From Chionis minor (taxonomy: Eukaryota > Chordata > Aves > Charadriiformes > Chionididae), in NCBI GenBank assembly GCA_013398295.1, contig VZSF01010491.1, positions 141,003-205,002 on the forward strand: DNA of 64,000 nt, in the 5' to 3' direction. Shown in pieces: positions 25,851 through 37,500 of this stretch (position 1 is its first letter; the number at the start of each line of letters is the position of its first letter). A program made the translations under genes and the position numbers. Under the pieces are notes generated by a model. It was not told the DNA's origin. It saw nothing but the letters and a program-made list of their open reading frames with translations, and searched no databases.

Positions 25851-26039
25851 GCAATACTGCTAGGAGGTAGAGGTACAGCACAGTCCTTCCAAGCCATTTG
25901 AGATACGCTGAAGTCAAGCACACACATTCTGGGAAACTTCTCTGAAACAAACTTTCTGTTTCTGATCTGGCTTAAAGAAGATCGGTGTAACTATTAACTT
26001 GGTATGGCTCTAGTATCTGTATGGTTTTGCTGCCTTGAA

Positions 26040-26475
26040 ACATGTGAAAACTTGCAAGTCTGGAAAGACCCTTAAGAGATCACCAAATTCATCTCCTTTT
26101 GTGGTGACAAGACATGTTACTTTTGTTACCGTCCCTCCATGGGAGGCTTTGCAGGCAGCCCTTGCGGGTGAGTTGTTCCAGGGCTTTGCTATCCTCGCTC
26201 CTGGAGAGCTGCTCACGATGTCTAGCATGAATCCAGCGAGCTTGCTGCAGTACACCCACTCTGTCTGGTCTGTTCCACCATGGGCATGGGTGGAACATTC
26301 CTCTTTGCTGTAACCTTTTATGTATTTAAAGTTGAATTCCCCACAGATGCATTCTTGATCAATGTTTTGGAGATAACATTCTCCACGAGTTTGATGCTCC
26401 AAGGCTTTCAGAAAGGCAGCAGAAAGCAACAGCTGTCTAAACTCTTCCAGCCACTGCTTCCCACTCTCCGCCTGG
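26040..26475 (-). mobile_element. ancient CR1/L3-like LINE relic
   Basis: Reversed CR1 landmarks appear in the right order but heavily mutated: TCTGGAAAGACCCTTAAGAG, AGTTGTTCCAGGGCTTTGCT, GTCTAGCATGAATC (remnant of the usual CTAATATCTAACCTAAATC), TTTTATGTATTTAAAG, and a final CTCTTCCAGCC. It lies about 190 bp beyond the younger copy at 25.5 kb in the same orientation. It may be an independent old insertion. Confidence 0.55.
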
Positions 26476-26672
26476 AGCCGTCTGATGGCACATGCCGTGA
26501 AGTATCAGAGATGGAAAGCCCCTTTGGCACAGAGCCCCTCTTTTCCTTGGATGGGTGACAATGACTGACTGTGAACCTGTCTGGACTGCTGAAATGATGC
26601 AAAGTGTGGCTCTGCTTAATGCTGCTGCCCAACTGGCAGCCCACGCAAGCCTGTGATTTTCCTCTTACCCAG

Positions 26673-26749
26673 CATCTGAACACGTGGCTGCTAATCATCT
26701 CCAAAATGGCTATTTATGGTCTAATTATCACTCACCGCTGGACTTTACT
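26673..26749 (+). other. candidate exon, splice-bounded, open in two frames
   Basis: A strong acceptor (TGATTTTCCTCTTACCCAG) precedes this 77-bp interval and a near-consensus donor (GTAAGTAT) follows. In one frame it reads NHLQNGYLWSNYHSPLDFT near its end, with phase 1 entry and phase 0 exit. A second frame is also open, the third is closed. The peptide is not one I can assign. Two further splice-bounded intervals on the same strand lie downstream at 27280-27320 and 28384-28426. An exon of an unrecognised gene, a noncoding RNA exon and coincidence all remain possible. Confidence 0.22.
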
Positions 26750-27279
26750 GTAAGTATTGAGGGTCAGCTATCAGCATTTTGAATTTCAGTTTGTCCAGGA
26801 ATTGTAATACTGTCTTTTTCTCTTACCTTTTCCTGCATATGGTGTGAGATCTAACATTACAAAGAATGTGCTGAAAGCACAGCTAGGCCACCTTGTGTGC
26901 ACTTACAAGCACTAGGATGAAATCTGAGTGTCATCAACACACAAAACGACCTTATCACAGTGATTCCGTACTTGAAGTCTTAATTTTTAAATGCTTCTTT
27001 GTTCCATAGTTGAAATTGCTTACACTAACAGTAAGAGCTATTTGCTTCTGCCCGACTGATGAGACCAGGAGAGGAACCCTGAAGTAACTCCATGGATGGT
27101 GGGATCACCTACCTGCTGACAGATACCATAACAATTTTTGCCTTATTTATGGGGAAGATTCTGGCATAAAAGGTACGTCTGGCTGTATCTACTACCTAAT
27201 TCTTGAAGTCACTAATAATGCAGGATGAATTCATACTTCTGCTGTAGTTTTTCAACTTTGCTATCTATTGTCTTCCCAG

Positions 27280-27320
27280 GAAAAGCCCAAGAAAGGGGAT
27301 CTTGAGGCTTACAGGCTCTA
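27280..27320 (+). other. candidate short exon
   Basis: The acceptor is close to ideal: a long pyrimidine tract, CTATCTATTGTCTTCCCAG, then G. The 41-bp interval ends at CTCTA before donor GTAAGTAT. One frame begins EKPKKGDLEAYRL. If joined in phase after the candidate at 26673-26749 and before 28384, a TAG stop would fall across the junction. That argues for a noncoding transcript or against at least one of the three. Confidence 0.17.
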
Positions 27321-27329
27321 GTAAGTATC

Positions 27330-29985
27330 CCAGAGTTTGAAGGTGAGATCCAGGCACCGTGAGGGTTGACAAATCTATGTGATTTCAACAGACTTTCCCT
27401 TGAAGGTTTTTCTAAGGCTTATCTGAATCCACTTTGGAATAGCAGAACCTCGGTGTTTTGGAGTGCCCTCATCATCCCCCCCAGCACAGCAGGGGAATCA
27501 ATGTGCCATCTCTAACACAGTCATTGCACTGTCTCATGTTTTTTTACTTGGGTTTACTTACTGATATTTTTCTCCCATCCTGTATCTTTTTTTGTCTCTT
27601 CAATCTCTCCTGGTATCAACAAGAGTGACTTTTCTGCAGGAACAAATAGGGAAAGTGTATGCACCTACGTTCTTGTATTTGACCTTGTTTGAGGTTAATG
27701 AGCCAATTAATTTTATTCAAGATACCTGCAGTTGGACTGTTTCTCTTTGCTGTGTAAACAGCGTGACTAGTAACACTCAGTTGCTCTCTGCACTCTTAAA
27801 TTAGGCCTAAAAATTATTAATCAGGCTCCCATGAAAGCCTGAAGTATTATATTTTTAGCAACAAAGTCTCTCAATAGCACAAGATGAGAAGTATCTGTTG
27901 TGTATAAATACACCCCTTCCTTCTCCCACCTTTCCCCGCTTTTTTGTTATCACACTGTTAAAAATGAGATTTAAAGCCATGCAAAGTCAAGACCTACAGA
28001 TTTATTATTTCAGTGACATTTGAAAATAGTGAGGGGGATGGGGCTTGTGGGAAACAAGCAACTCATGCCTTGCTCTGAGAAGTTGTGACGGGGCAAGGAA
28101 ATACAGAAAATGTAATTCTTTTCAAAGTCTCTACCTTTGTGCCTGGTGTCAGTCATTGAGAGCTCATGTTGATTCATTACCTGTGGAGGTCATGAAAGGG
28201 GCATAAGACTTATGAAAAGGGGATGAGAATGGAAAAACAGGAATGGAAAGAAAAATTCCTGGAGCGCACCCTATTTCTGTCTTTTTTTCCACACTAATAT
28301 GCACTGACTGATGTTGGAACTGCTGCCCTCTAGAACAGACATGGATCAATTCAACCTCTTCTGTAGTGTTTCTTATCCTGCAGGAGAACACACAAGGCTG
28401 CGTGGGGCAGGGAAACGTGGGAGAAGGTATGCTGGCTTGATGGCCTTGTTAGTGGAGAGCAAAGCAGTAGGAAGGCAGAGGACCAAGGACTGTGCGGAAG
28501 GAGCTGTCATGAGCCAGAGACAAGCCCAGGCCTAAAAAGTGGCTACAACTGATGCAAACCACTTCATGGAGTCTGAGTCTGAACTTATGCATGGCTACAA
28601 ATGACCATTGGCAGCCACTGCTGCACTGCCATTTTGGCATATTTTTTCAGCTGTGGTCATTTTTTCCGTCTTTGGTGGACCCAAGGGAATACTTCTTTTT
28701 GCCTGGCTGATATCACTGCTGGGATATATTCTGAATATTTAAAGAACCACCCTGTGCAGCAGGGATCAGATTGTTCTTTATCTTGACTGCTGCTGTTTTC
28801 TCGATCTTTTAATACTTATTCTTTGTGAGTGTCAATGAAGAATAGTCCTGATGCTCAGTTAGATATAATCTGACTCCAGGTTGCCAGTCTGGCACATAAT
28901 ATGATGCAATGAGGTGTCATTTTCATCTTTTGAACTCTGCTTCATTTTTGCGACAGAGGTCATAGCAATAACATCCCAAAATAATGTAATTTCTAAAGTT
29001 TCCCTGAAAGTTCCACTTTACTGAGGCTCTTCCAATAATGTTTTCTGCATTCCAGTTTGTGCCGGCTGACATTATCTATCTTAAAGTTTGTGTTTTAAGA
29101 AGCCCGAAGTTAAAGGACATTTTAATGGTCTGATCTTGTGTTTGACTGGTCTGAAATGGAGCTTCCAGTGGGGAATCCTCTGTCTGACCTCAGACACACT
29201 TACAACCCAATTCAACTTGAAAAGGTTGTAAAGCTCTGTTAATTTGTCAGGGAGCTAGGGTAAGATTTGTGTTTCTAATCACACTTGAGGAGCCATGGTA
29301 ATCTATCCTGCAAATGCTCAGGTGTGAGCTTAAATTTAGCCATTGTTTTCAGTGCAGCTACTAGTGTACTTAAGTTCAGCAGGAGCTGATGTGTTTTCTA
29401 GCACTAGATCCTAATTAGCTTCCGAATTTGGTACAGCTCAAATAATTTCAGAAATAATACGTGAAAAACAGCTGTGTGTCATGTTCTAAATGAGAATACA
29501 CCTTTAAGCTTTCCTCTGTCTAGTGGGACTCTGTGATACAAAACAGTCACATCTGTCTGTTTACTACTATTCTCCATGACATCTTAATGAAAATTAAGGG
29601 ATGCGTATTTTCTGTGCCAGCATCTCCCGGCACTTACTAACTGGCTGAGCTAAAAACTAACCTTAGAAAGAAATGATGAAAACATGATTCCACTGTGACT
29701 TGATGATATCTGTAGTTAATGGTCTCATTAGTGATGACACTGTTTTAAATGATGGTGGAATAACTCAATATGCACGCTAATGTAAGACATTGATAGATTA
29801 TTGATTATCCAAATGCTGAACTAAATTAATCCTTTATATAATTCCAGGGAAGTCAAATTATGCCAGAAAAAAAATTGATCCATATTATTCTAGGTATGAT
29901 TGTTATGACTAAATTAGTACCGATTTACTATCTAAGTATCTCATAAAAGCCCAGACATACTTTCTTTACAATCAAGAAACCATTA
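27330..29985. other. unannotated DNA with one more splice-bounded interval
   Basis: At 28384-28426 a good acceptor (TGTAGTGTTTCTTATCCTGCAG) and a moderate donor (GTATGC) bound 43 bp that are open in all three frames, which is uninformative at this length. From about 29200 to 29560 the sequence is AT-rich and complex, similar in texture to the constrained-looking blocks elsewhere. No repeat or gene recognised. Confidence 0.35.
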
Positions 29986-29994
29986 AATGAGTAT

Positions 29995-30190
29995 CAGGGG
30001 CTTTTTTAGTGTTGTGGAGCTGGAGAGCTTCAAGAGGTTCCACAGCCCATTTCTTGGCTGGCACACAGGAGCAATGATGCCCAGGTTATTCCTGGCAGGT
30101 GTTTGTCTAATCTGCTCTGAAGAAATCTTGAATGATGGAGATTCCACAACCTTTTCATAGCAGTCTCTTCCCCTGATTTACATCTGTAGT
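29995..30190 (-). mobile_element. ancient L3/CR1-like LINE relic
   Basis: In reverse orientation the segment carries the hallmark text of old amniote CR1/L3 elements: GGCAGGTGTTTGTCTAATCTG, then TGAATGATGGAGATTCCACAACC. These correspond to the consensus segments GACAGGTGTTTGTCTAACCTG and AGTGATGGAGATTCCACAACC. It is a short fragment with no open frame and clearly older than the CR1 copies with intact 3' tails. Confidence 0.7.
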
Positions 30191-30194
30191 GTGC

Positions 30195-32255
30195 ATAAAT
30201 CACAGGACATTCAGGGATGCTGAAAGGCAGCTAAATGCCTGCCACTTCTACCAATCAAAATATCTTAGGAACTTAGATAATTTTGGCGATGTGGATATTT
30301 AGGACACTGTTCTTTATTTGTTACACATTTGCAGGTCTATTTACTAACCAGATAAAGGTAAAGCCAAAATCACATTGTCAAACATTACCTGCTGGATAAT
30401 GATGTTATGATGTTAATATACAACAAGCCCATCCAGAGATTTGGTCTATATCCTATCTTGTTGTTAGGCAGGTATATGCTGGGTCTTGTGTGACTGCGTA
30501 TTGCCCGGCATTGATGACATCACTCAAGAGCTCTCACCTAGAAAAAAATCACCTTTTTCCAGCTAAAGAGGTCTGATTTTATCAGAATTCTATAGTCAGA
30601 ATAAATTAATTTTCGCAGTACTCACTAGGGGACTACTATTGTGGTGCTTTAATGATATCTTTGCATGAATCAATGTTTTACACAGAATTGCCTTCACTTT
30701 CACAAATATCGAGAGAGTACCTAACTGATTGTCAGACTCCTTAAGTAGCATTGATTTTACTGCTGCAATATTTAGATGATGAGGTAATTGCATCTTATCA
30801 GCTTATTGAAAAAGTCTTGTTAAAGCAGTCAATGGTCATGGACTTAACAAGCTTCCTCATTTCTCTTTGGTCGCTGTTCTGGTTTTTCTTTTTTTGGTTT
30901 TTTTCTGATCCATTAGGTCTGAGTTCTGCAAGATGGGGTGGAGGTCATGGCATTGCTCTGTGTCCGCAGATATCATAAGGTTGCCACTATTATTTCCTCT
31001 TCTTGGCAGATAGCCACCTGCGGTAAGGCGCTGACAAACTGAGCCCTTCGGTGGTGCTCACCATGTCAGGCCAAGGGAGACAACAGGAGCTTGGCTCAGG
31101 AGAGAACTTGCACACACAGACACGTCTTAGCCTGACCACGTGAAGGTGGTATATACGTACCTGTGTGAGATATTTATGCTGATGGGCTTTGCAGTAAGAA
31201 GGGGAGTTCTGGGAGTCACCACTGGTGTGAAAACACAGGTTGCTCCATGCTGTGAAACTGAACTTCTGGTGTCTTCTGGTGCTTGCATTGCCAGGAATGC
31301 TATTAAATGCCAAATTGCCCATGCTGGTTCAGAGTGCTTACAGGCATCTCATGGCGGTCTGCGAGACCTTCACCCCAACTTGAGCTGTGCTGCATCTTCA
31401 CACGAACTTTCTGTATTTCTAGATTACTCTGGCAGTCACCGATCAATCACTAGCTGCCAGAAGCTTTAATCTGATTACAGGCAATAAAATCGGTTTCTAT
31501 CTCTGGCGCCTGACTCAGGTTTTGGAGCAAGGGAAAAAAGTATGACATCACCTCTGCTTGCATCTGTGTTGGGTAGCTAATGAAATTACACGAAGGGTTT
31601 GAAGACCATTAAAGTCAATGTTGATCCTTATTATTATTAAGAGCACTTTCAAATTTACTGCACCACAGGGCAGGCTTGAAAGCATCATTTTTCAAAGGTG
31701 TGTGCATTGCATTGGATTGCAGCGAAGAGCCCTTCTGGCTGTAGAGGATGCCGGCAGCAGAGAGATCAATTCTGAAATTAATTGTCTAAAAGTCCGGATA
31801 GCTCCTTTCCTGCACAGACCCACACATCCCATTATTTGGTGATAATGGGCATAATAGTACCCTTGGGATAAGAAAGCCCCAGGTGGGCTCCCATGTGTGA
31901 GAAAGAGTTGGTGGTTTCCAGAGGTTTCCTCCTGCAGCCTGTTGCAGCTCTGGAACTCCATGGGGTCTTCTCTCCCTTATGGGCACTGCTGAGCTCTGTG
32001 CAAGGACACAAATGCCTCTCATTAATCCCAGCATACGTTTTTGGGTCTTCACTTTATCTGCTCCAACAGGATGGTTCAGATTTTTTTTTCTTCCAAAAGT
32101 TGCTATTACCATTTTGAGGCTCAGACCAAAGATACCTAGATGCTTGATGCTCACTTGCATGAAGTGTGTCTGGTCCTCAGTGCTTTCCCTTCTGCAGCTG
32201 CTGAGCTTCTCTGTTTTAGATGAAGGTGAATCCAAACTAAATATGATAAACAGCG
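30195..32255. other. unannotated DNA
   Basis: No gene recognised. A 237-codon minus frame spanning 31786-32499 is explained partly by the reversed CR1 fragment at 32260-32440 and has no conserved domain elsewhere. An acceptor-donor pair bounds about 51 bp near 30971-31021 but is unconvincing. Confidence 0.45.
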
Positions 32256-32259
32256 GTGC

Positions 32260-32440
32260 TGACAAAACACAAAGATACTGGCTGCCCAGAGAGGTGGTGG
32301 AGTCTCCGACTCTGGAGACAGTCAAAACCCGCCTGGATGCCACCCTGTGCGACCTGCTGTAGGTGGACCTGCTCTGGCAGGGGGGTTGGACCAGATGATC
32401 TCCAGAGGTCCCTTCCAACCCATTCTGTGATTGTGTGATA
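32260..32440 (+). mobile_element. CR1 LINE fragment, 3' terminal
   Basis: The fragment starts in the last codons of CR1 ORF2 (GGCTGCCCAGAGAGGTGGTG) and runs through the stop region (GACCTGCTGTAGGTGGAC). It then follows the 3' UTR (GGTTGGACCAGATGATCTCC, CTTCCAACCCATTCTGTGAT) and ends in a short diverged tail of TTCTGTGATTGTGTGAT. It is severely 5'-truncated, about 180 bp in all. Confidence 0.93.
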
Positions 32441-33439
32441 TTTTGTGTTGAAATCTTTGTACTTTTAGATGGTTTAAAGCATATTGTAAAAAATGACACA
32501 CTCCCTTCCCTTGGATGTATCAGTATCTGAATATTTATTTCATTTCATAGCATTGTTTCTTCAGTCCATCCAGGAAAAGGGAGAATTTTACTCCAAGACC
32601 TGTAGATTTTTCACTAGCTTTTTGAATGGATAAAACTGCTTTCTGTATTTTAGAACTGCAAAAATTGGATGCGGAAGGAAGTCCTTTTGCACTGGTGTTG
32701 GTATGAGCAGGGTGAGCCTCTGGGAATCCCTGGATTTTGCTCAGGAGGTGTCCCTGATCAGATTGAAGTTATACATAGGGATTTTACAGACAATGACAAA
32801 AATAAAAACTGCTTATGTCACATGTAAGCTTTCAAATCCAGCTCAGGATGATGGCTTAAAAACTAACTTGAGCATGCACACAAAGGTTTCCTTAGCATGA
32901 GAACCTGCAGGCTGATACAGGCTGGGAAGGATGCAGATGTCTGCTCTGCCGGAGTTTTTGGGGTGGGTCTGCACAGCAGTTTGACAGCATTTCAGGGCCC
33001 GGACCGCATGCTGCATTAAGCCGTGCTGGCAGTGGGACTCCAGTCATCTTTGCTCCTCTAGTAAGTTTGCCACATGGTAAAGGGTGTCCTGAGCACAGAG
33101 GAACAAGCAGGAGTAGGTTGGAGACACCTCTACCATGTCCTAGCTTGTTGCTTCATCCTGTCAACATCTGTTTTCTGGCAACACAAGTTAGAGAACAGCC
33201 TTTTGGACTAGTTCATTTTATTCAGGTGAAGGCAGCTCCCAAGTTCAGAGAGAGGAAAGCTGGTGGAAAGGTCTCAGAGATGCTGCCCTGCCAACCACCT
33301 GCTCCTCAGACCAACAGCATGAGCTTCTCTTTGGGTCTGGCTCTAGCTCTGTAGGTCTGCTAGACATCTTCTGGGCAGGAATCAGTCCTGGCCTCGGGAT
33401 ATATGCACATACACAGCTGATGCACAGCAGCAGGTCTGA

Positions 33440-34199
33440 GGTGAGCACACGGGAGCACTGGGACTTGGAGCAAAACATGCAGCATTACAGGCTTGGGGAG
33501 GAGTGGCTGGAAAGCTGTCCGGCGGAAAAGGATCTGGGGGTCCTGGTCGACAGTCGACTGATCATGAACCAGCAGTGTGCCCAAGGTGGCCAAGAAGGCC
33601 AATGGCATCTTGGCCTGTATCAAGAATAGTGTGGCCAGCAGGAGCAGGGAAGTGACTGTGCCCCTGTACTCAGCACTGGTGAGGCCGCAGCTTGAGTGCT
33701 GTGTTCAGTTTTGGGCACCGCAGTATCAGAGGGACATTGAGGTGCTGGAGCGTGTCCAGAGAAGGACAACAAAGCTGGTGAGGGGTCTGGAAAACAGGTC
33801 TTATGAGGAGCGGCTGAGAGAGTTGGGATTGTTTATCCTGGAGAAGAGAAGGTTGAGGGGAGACCTTATCACTCTCTACAACTACCTGAAAGGAGGTTGT
33901 AGCAAGGTGGGGGTCAGTCTCTTCTCCCAAGTAACAAGCGACAGGACAAGAGGAAACGGCCTCAAGTTGTGTCAGGGGAGGTTTAGGTTGGATATTAGGA
34001 AAAACTTCTTTACCGAAAGGGTTATCAGGCATTGGAACAGGCTGCCCAGGGAGGTGGTGGAATCACCATCCCTGGAGGTATTTAAAAGACAGGTGCTGGG
34101 GGACATGGTTTAGGGGTGGTTTTGGCAGTGTAGGTTTATGGTTGGACGCGATGATCTTGAAGGTCTCTTCCAGCCCAAGTGATTCTATGATTCTATGAT
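33440..34199 (+). mobile_element. CR1 LINE, longest copy, 5'-truncated and frameshifted
   Basis: This is the best preserved element in the window. It encodes the carboxy-terminal part of the CR1 reverse-transcriptase ORF: an EKDLGVLVDSRL-like segment at about 33515-33555, then [42 protein letters not shown] and [16 protein letters not shown]. One frame covers 33420-33629 and another 33577-34113; they meet near 33580, where a one-base indel disrupts the frame. A stop precedes the 3' UTR, which ends with GATTCTATGATTCTATGATA, the CR1 8-bp tail unit. The 5' edge is fuzzy. The element lacks its endonuclease and most of its polymerase and cannot be active. Confidence 0.95.
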
Positions 34200-34258
34200 A
34201 TTTTGCAGATCCAACAGTTTGCTGGTGGAGCTCAAACACCCACCCATGCATTTTGTAC

Positions 34259-34272
34259 CTGCCCTCTGGTGC
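34259..34272 (-). promoter_or_regulatory. CTCF-like motif
   Basis: CTGCCCTCTGGTGC matches 13 of 14 positions of the reverse-complement CTCF core SYGCCMYCTRSTGG; only the final G is C. It lies about 60 bp past the CR1 tail and is not part of the element. Binding is not shown by sequence alone. Confidence 0.3.
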
Positions 34273-34279
34273 ACTCATG

Positions 34280-36190
34280 AGGAGAGGGGAGAGACATCCA
34301 CGGAAATCCTCAGAAACAGTTATTTCTGCCTTTCAATATTGCACTGCCTTGTCCCAGCTCACAAAGCCTTTGTCTAATACCTTGTACTGCATAAGAAGTG
34401 GCTGTGGGAATGGTGTGCTTCCTAGAGTGGATAGTGGTGCCTGCTTTTCCAAAGAGAGGCCATTTACAATGGTGGAAGTGGTATAATCAGAGTAACTGTG
34501 TCATTTGAATCTCTTCTAAACGTCCCCCTATTGAATTTTAATTTTATTTGAAAGATGTACAGCACCAGCCTCAACACAACAGAGCAGCATCAATTAATAC
34601 TGGCCAGATAAGGAGCTGCATAAAGACACAGCACAGGCAGAGATGGCCCTAAATGAAAAGAATGAGTTTCAGTCAACAGGCTAGTCTGAGGAGCTACCAA
34701 GAGGTCTGCCTCTCATGCAAAAAAGCCTCCTTCCTGCAGACATCACAACTTCACAGTTGCTAAATATAAAAAGAGGAAGGAATAGAGGCAAAATTTTAAA
34801 ATAATACATTTTTGTTATATGTAGCAGCATTTCTAAGTGTGAATTTGTATGGAGAAGGCTCTTGTTTATGACAGGTGTAACTCCTGAAACAACCAGCCTG
34901 GTCAAAAGCAGTGAGATACACTTTCCTGGCTAGGAGCCATAGATTTTCTTTTTTTTTAATGTTGGAATTTCACTATGGGGACATTAAATGCTATGACTGC
35001 AGTAATATTAGAACCAATGTCCTGAAACTGAGAAATTCCAGTGAAATGATGTACTATACAAGGTATTTTCCAGCCCTCTGCATCACCACTGAAGCATTGC
35101 ATACATTTTTCTCCTTCATTTTCATATATATTATATTGCCCATCAGTGTGCTGCTGCTTGTTGCAAACCAGTGGGAGCTAGTGGCACAGTGCTTGGAGGT
35201 AGAGATCAGACTACAAGCATGTGCTCTGCACTTAGATCTTGTGGCTTTGAAATAGCGACGTTCCCTTTTGGGGAAACTGCAAAAAACTAATATTCACATT
35301 TTAAGGTAAATGTCTGCTGAGGTACTGCTCAGTCCGCTCATGTACTAGGGCTCTAGTGGTGCCTGTAAATCTGAAGGAAAACCAGTTACTCAATTAAAAA
35401 AATTAAAAATATCTGTTCTGTAAAAGCCCCCATTCCTTCCCTTAAATAAATAAAACCAAAAACCTGCAAGGTTATCAGGTTAGATAAGGCACATATCACT
35501 GCAGTGAAATCAAGAATATGGCTCCAAAGCCATAGCATGTAACAGTTGTCTGGACACTTGGGGCAAATTTCTGACAAGCCTGAATAAAAACCCTAGAAGC
35601 AAGAGCACCGCAAGAAGGTAATTACAAGAACAGTAAGTCCTAACTTATTAAAGTACAGCTGAGCATAGCCTCACAGTAAGGTTCTTATTAGGCTTTTAGG
35701 TGTAGGGAACCCTTGGATGCCACAATAGCGTGAGGGCAGTCTCTTGGCTATGTTTGCATGTGGAAAAAATATGTTCTCATGTGTAAAAGACCTGTCTGGG
35801 CAATGCAGGAAGATTGGGAGGGGAGGGGGAGAGGGTGGGACAAGCACGCCGTTTTGGTGATTTTACTGCTCACCTTCTCTAATTAGGGAAGAACGCAAAA
35901 ACTTAGCCCTTGTTGGGCAGCCTCCTTGCATGAGCAGCCAAGATCCCTTGCCTTGCCCTTGTCAAGGGCAAAAATTTAGATCAAAGATCAGCTACCAGAT
36001 GTAATAGGGTGAAGCAGCTCAAAAATCTTGGTTTAGGGTTGTCTTTCTCCACCAGCCCTAGCTCTTGCGTCAAGCGAAGACAGATGAATCAGATGTCCTA
36101 ACACAGGCTTAGGCAGAGCAGCTACACTGATGACAGTCTTCATTGTGAATGTAATGAAAAGATGAGGATTAAAACTTATAGTGTAGGGAT
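34280..36190. other. unannotated DNA
   Basis: No gene or repeat family recognised. A short 9-bp inverted repeat (TTGCCCTTG / CAAGGGCAA) is present at 35953-35971, and a G-quadruplex motif at 35816-35839 is listed separately. Confidence 0.45.
35816..35839 (+). promoter_or_regulatory. G-quadruplex motif
   Basis: Five G-runs of length three or more (3, 4, 5, 3, 3) are separated by loops of A, A, AGA and T. This satisfies the G3+N1-7 rule with short loops, usually a stable class. It lies in otherwise unremarkable DNA without nearby CpG enrichment, so a promoter role is not indicated. Confidence 0.75.
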
Positions 36191-36194
36191 TACT

Positions 36195-36265
36195 TCAAAG
36201 CAAGGCTTCTTAAACAGGGGTATGTGGGGTACATGATCCGGTACAGAGATAGCCCATGGTGGTTA
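36195..36265 (+). mobile_element. possible hAT-type DNA transposon relic
   Basis: The text AAGGCTTCTTAAACAGGGGT, followed by ATGTGGGGTACATGATCCGGTAC, resembles the end of Charlie/MER-type hAT elements (the AGTGGTTCTCAAACTGGGGTACG theme). Only one end is visible, with no opposite terminal repeat or 8-bp target duplication found. Chance similarity is a real alternative. Confidence 0.25.
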
Positions 36266-37387
36266 GTGCCTACCCTGGCTGCTGCTCTCTAGAGTTGCCA
36301 CTGTTGGCTGCTGTATCAAGCAGAAACATTTAGGAAATTGCTTTAAAATGCCGCCCATAGTAGCAGAGAACAACCATCTAAAAGCAAGTTCGGAGTCACC
36401 AAGGGAGGTCGTGAGTATTACCTGTAGTAGACCTAGTTAACATCCTGTATTATGGATTCTACAGACTTCACTCCCAGCATACTGTGGGTTTTTACGGTGG
36501 GCTTTTTTTATGGGAGCCACTGTGAAGATATCTGGTTGTTGAAAGCTTGACTAGAAAGGTACAATGTGTGATTTTTGCTAGTCACTTTTTCTAGTCAGGA
36601 GTTTGGTGTTAGCCAAGCCAAGGAACAACCTGCAATTTTCTCTTCTTCCCTCACATGCGTATTCACCTATCTGTTCACCTGCCTATCATTGATCATAAAC
36701 TCAATACCAGCCATGCTTCGAGCTGGCAAGGTTGCACTGGTGCAGGTTTGTTTTAAAGGGCTTATTCAGTAAGTCTGTATCAGGACCTGTTTTTTTATTG
36801 TCACCTGACCCCTTTTCAAAATGCAAGAAATTTTCCTTCCCGTGTTATTGTTAGACTGTATTTGAGTGAAAAAAGAAAAGACAAAGAAAAGAAAAACTGA
36901 CTAGCACAGGATAGGAGGATAAATTCATAGAAATGCATGCTGTATGTACAAATGTATACTGGAAAACACAATTCCTTCCCCACTGAGGCTGTTTGCATTT
37001 CAGTATTTCAGAGTCAGGTTCCTGCTTCAGCCCATGGGCTGTAGAACCACATTTCCATCACAGTCCAGCAAAGTGCAAATTTTGTCACAGGTTACATTAA
37101 AGAGCTTCACCTAATTTACAGGCTAAACTGGGATATATTTCACTAGACTTCCACATGTCAACATTTGCTTCAGAATAATTTACTGCCTGTATATTGAGTG
37201 TTCTATCTATACAAAACCATATTGCAGGCTGTTAACTTATAAAAGATATGGGAGTGAGAAAGCATTCTAATTTCTCATCAATGTAAGAAAAGATAAGAAA
37301 AAATATTAACACGTTGGATAATAGCTTTCTGAATAGAGTTGGATGAGTTTGCAAGAGAGGACTCCTAGGCACTTATCCTGGTCTTTG

Positions 37388-37500
37388 TTAGATCTGGAAT
37401 AAATTCACTGGAGTCAGTGTAACACATTATTCCCATCTTTGTGAATAATACATTTTTTTTTAAGAAGCAGTTTATACAGGCCAGATTCTGCTTTGATCTT
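37388..37500. mobile_element. second MITE-like amniote repeat fragment
   Basis: GAATAAATTCACTGGAGTCAGTGTAAC and, at the far end, ACAGGCCAGATTCTGCTTTG fit the same palindromic amniote repeat theme as at 18.2 kb. There, arms of GGCCAGATTCTGATCTC type flank a core of GTCAATGGAGTTAC type. It is interrupted by a T-run at 37452-37461 and is strongly diverged. Confidence 0.4.

Noticed and set aside
31786..32499. 237-codon minus frame as a protein gene
   Set aside because: Part of it is the antisense of the CR1 fragment at 32260-32440; the rest shows no motif.
35953..35971. 9-bp inverted repeat as a terminator
   Set aside because: Rho-independent terminators do not apply here, and such short palindromes occur often by chance.
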